Shown here: positions 62,841 through 64,000 of the stretch, one piece after another
Layout of the letters: every line of letters begins with the position of its first letter
Numbering within the stretch: position 1 is the first letter of the stretch
Assembly: GCF_015668195.1 (NCBI RefSeq)
Contig: NZ_JADPFC010000003.1
Coordinates: forward strand, 124,001-188,000
Direction: 5' to 3'
DNA from: Romboutsia_C sp015668195
Lineage (GTDB): Bacteria > Bacillota > Clostridia > Peptostreptococcales > Peptostreptococcaceae
DNA length: 64,000 nucleotides
Notes under the pieces: model-generated
What the model saw: only the letters and a program-made list of their open reading frames with translations
Told to the model about the DNA's origin: nothing
Databases searched by the model: none
Made by a program: the position numbers and the translations under genes

Positions 62841-62927
62841 AATAAAAACACATTGATTGATTAATCAATGTGTTTTCGTGGATTTCAATGATGGAGACGA
62901 TTCACAAGAATAATACCCACGATTTGT
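62841..62927 (-). repeat. terminator-coupled repeat module, copy F
   Basis: Conserved part 62925-62877 on the minus strand (AATCGTGGGTATTATTCTTG ... ATCATTGAAATCCACG), AAAA, then an 11-bp stem (62848-62858 with 62863-62873) and TTTTTATTTT. It starts about 130 bp after the stop of the anti-sigma-like gene. Confidence 0.8.
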
Positions 62928-63057
62928 CTATACGATTTTTTACATAAATTTTGCACCTAAGAATTTTTGAAATAAATGTAACTTCTTCGTTAGTAATTTG
63001 TAAATCATTATTTTGTGGATATATCACTTTATCAAATAGTTTGAAATTATAATTCTA

Positions 63058-64000
63058 TTAAAAATCTAACTGTGATAAATCTAAATTATCTAATATTATG
63101 TGTATTTCATCATCAGAAAGATTTTCAAATTGCACGACTAAGCTGTATGAACCATTTGAAACAAGCGTTGTTGTTTTTGTAATATCATCATTCGTATTAT
63201 CACTAAGTTTATATTTTATACCTTCTTTTGACATATATTCTCTTTGATTTGTAGCTTCATTTACACCAGTAATAACTGATATACCTGAATTTGCATCATT
63301 GCTTAAATCATTATATAGTTCAGTATGTATCTTCCCTTTTTTATACTCAAACTCTGCACTTACTTGTTTACCACTTATATCTGAGCTACCCTCAGTTGAG
63401 AATTCTTCATAAAAAGCTTGTTTGTTCATTTTTACTTTAGATCGTAAGCTATTCATTATATTTGGCATCTTAGCATCTTTTGTGGCATCTTCATAATTTT
63501 TATATGCATAATTAGTAGTTATGCCTATCGAAGCCTCATTATCTATTCCCCAATTTTCACCGTCATTTGAATTGTATGATGTAGTCATATCTTTCCATAC
63601 TGTTTTCTTGATCCATTTTTCATTCTTAGCTGGCATTTCTTCTGATATTAATTTATATCCTGAATCTTCTTTTGACATTTCTTCTCTTTGAGCGCTAGTA
63701 TCCTTAATTTTTCCATTCTTATTTTCTACTATAGGATTGCTTGTTTCATTATTTACTGCAAGCCCATAATCCATATGTGATACATCTTTAAAATTCATCA
63801 CTGCTGCATAAGCAACTCCAGATATCATTAGAACTGAACATGCAGCTGTAGCAATAGAAACTCCCATTTTTCTTTTATTAACTTTTTTCATATTATATTC
63901 CCCTTTTATAGTATTCTCAGATAAATAATCCATAATCTTATTATCTAGTTGTTCATCAAACTTCAGCTTATCAACGGCTGATTTGTATGTATCTCTCTTC
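63058..64000 (-). CDS. anti-sigma-factor-like membrane protein (5' end beyond window)
   Basis: The frame is open to base 64000; the visible part is 313 residues. The first ~45 (KRDTYKSAVDKLKFDEQLD, NKIMDYLSENTIKGEYNMKK) look like the cytoplasmic end of a DUF4179/anti-sigma protein, followed by one helix (VSIATAACSVLMISGVAYAAV) and an extracytoplasmic domain ending in a DUF4367-like SYSLVVQFENLSDDEIHIIL. Internal MKK at about 63888 has an AAAGGGG site and could be a second start, but the upstream codons are in frame and protein-like, so the longer form is preferred. An ECF sigma gene probably lies just outside. Confidence 0.7.
   Translation of the reverse strand, partial: KRDTYKSAVDKLKFDEQLDNKIMDYLSENTIKGEYNMKKVNKRKMGVSIATAACSVLMISGVAYAAVMNFKDVSHMDYGLAVNNETSNPIVENKNGKIKDTSAQREEMSKEDSGYKLISEEMPAKNEKWIKKTVWKDMTTSYNSNDGENWGIDNEASIGITTNYAYKNYEDATKDAKMPNIMNSLRSKVKMNKQAFYEEFSTEGSSDISGKQVSAEFEYKKGKIHTELYNDLSNDANSGISVITGVNEATNQREYMSKEGIKYKLSDNTNDDITKTTTLVSNGSYSLVVQFENLSDDEIHIILDNLDLSQLDF

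Noticed and set aside
41571..62927. Reading the six-copy repeat as a CRISPR array
   Set aside because: Copies are kilobases apart with genes between and each is joined to a terminator; no regular spacers or cas genes.

Overview
The window is AT-rich DNA (I estimate under 30% G+C) from a low-GC anaerobic Firmicute. Strong GGAGG-type ribosome sites, a DhaT-like propanediol dehydrogenase, a CD3324-type small HTH protein, a DUF1540 protein, OFA-family transporters, a VTC/DUF4956/Cthe_2159 gene set and many two-component/ABC modules all point to the Clostridia. Peptostreptococcaceae (Clostridioides/Paraclostridium/Paeniclostridium type) is the most likely family; the species cannot be fixed from sequence reading alone. 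Many start codons were moved downstream of the longest ORF because the upstream codons are simply the Shine-Dalgarno sequence read as protein.

Layout. 0-2.5 kb: BceA-type ABC ATPase (cut by the window edge) with a BceSR-type two-component pair. 2.9-4.1 kb: stand-alone dhaT, followed by an AraC-regulator remnant. 4.6-12 kb: seven-gene minus-strand operon joining a lactose/cellobiose-type PTS (IIA, IIB, IIC) to two peptidases (M42, M24), a PatB/MalY C-S lyase and a PRD regulator. 12.3-17.7 kb: amino-sugar (GalNAc-like) catabolism: class II aldolase, AgaS-like SIS protein, tagatose-6-P/1-phosphofructokinase, NagA/AgaA deacetylase and a GntR/UTRA regulator, with four GGT-N4-ACC operators. 18-21 kb: P-type metal ATPase fragment, CcdA-thioredoxin fusion and an RclA/MerA-like flavin disulfide reductase. 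21.5-27 kb: VTC polyphosphate-polymerase domain protein, DUF4956 membrane protein, OmpR/HK pair and a Cthe_2159 lipoprotein; an almost identical 20-bp direct-repeat site precedes the first and last units. 27-31.7 kb: probable Fur-regulated operon with DUF454, a small His-containing membrane protein, a CydDC-like ABC exporter pair and a YgbA-type protein. 32-34.6 kb: MarR-MATE pair with two matching operators, and a variant peptide deformylase.

34.8-42.4 kb is sparse and eroded. It holds small ORFs, an unknown protein with SPGGGQ repeats, DUF4474 plus metallophosphoesterase, a decayed 4Fe-4S protein, a 49-aa protein that is 80% asparagine, an amidohydrolase, an unexplained structured element and a DUF1540 protein. 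42.6-48.8 kb: BcrAB-like ABC transporter with its own two-component system, then a second two-component system. 49-57.6 kb: MBL hydrolase, CD3324 protein, LysR regulator, YtcJ-type amidohydrolase, two OFA transporters and a YeiH-type exporter, with an MFS remnant and an IS30 remnant. 58.2-62.6 kb: licT-bglP-bglA beta-glucoside operon. 63-64 kb: anti-sigma-like membrane protein running off the window.

The most unusual observation is a roughly 85-nt module present six times between 41.5 and 63 kb, always in the same orientation. A conserved ~50-nt sequence is followed, on the minus strand, by a different intrinsic terminator hairpin in each copy. The second is the poly-asparagine microprotein with a strong ribosome site.
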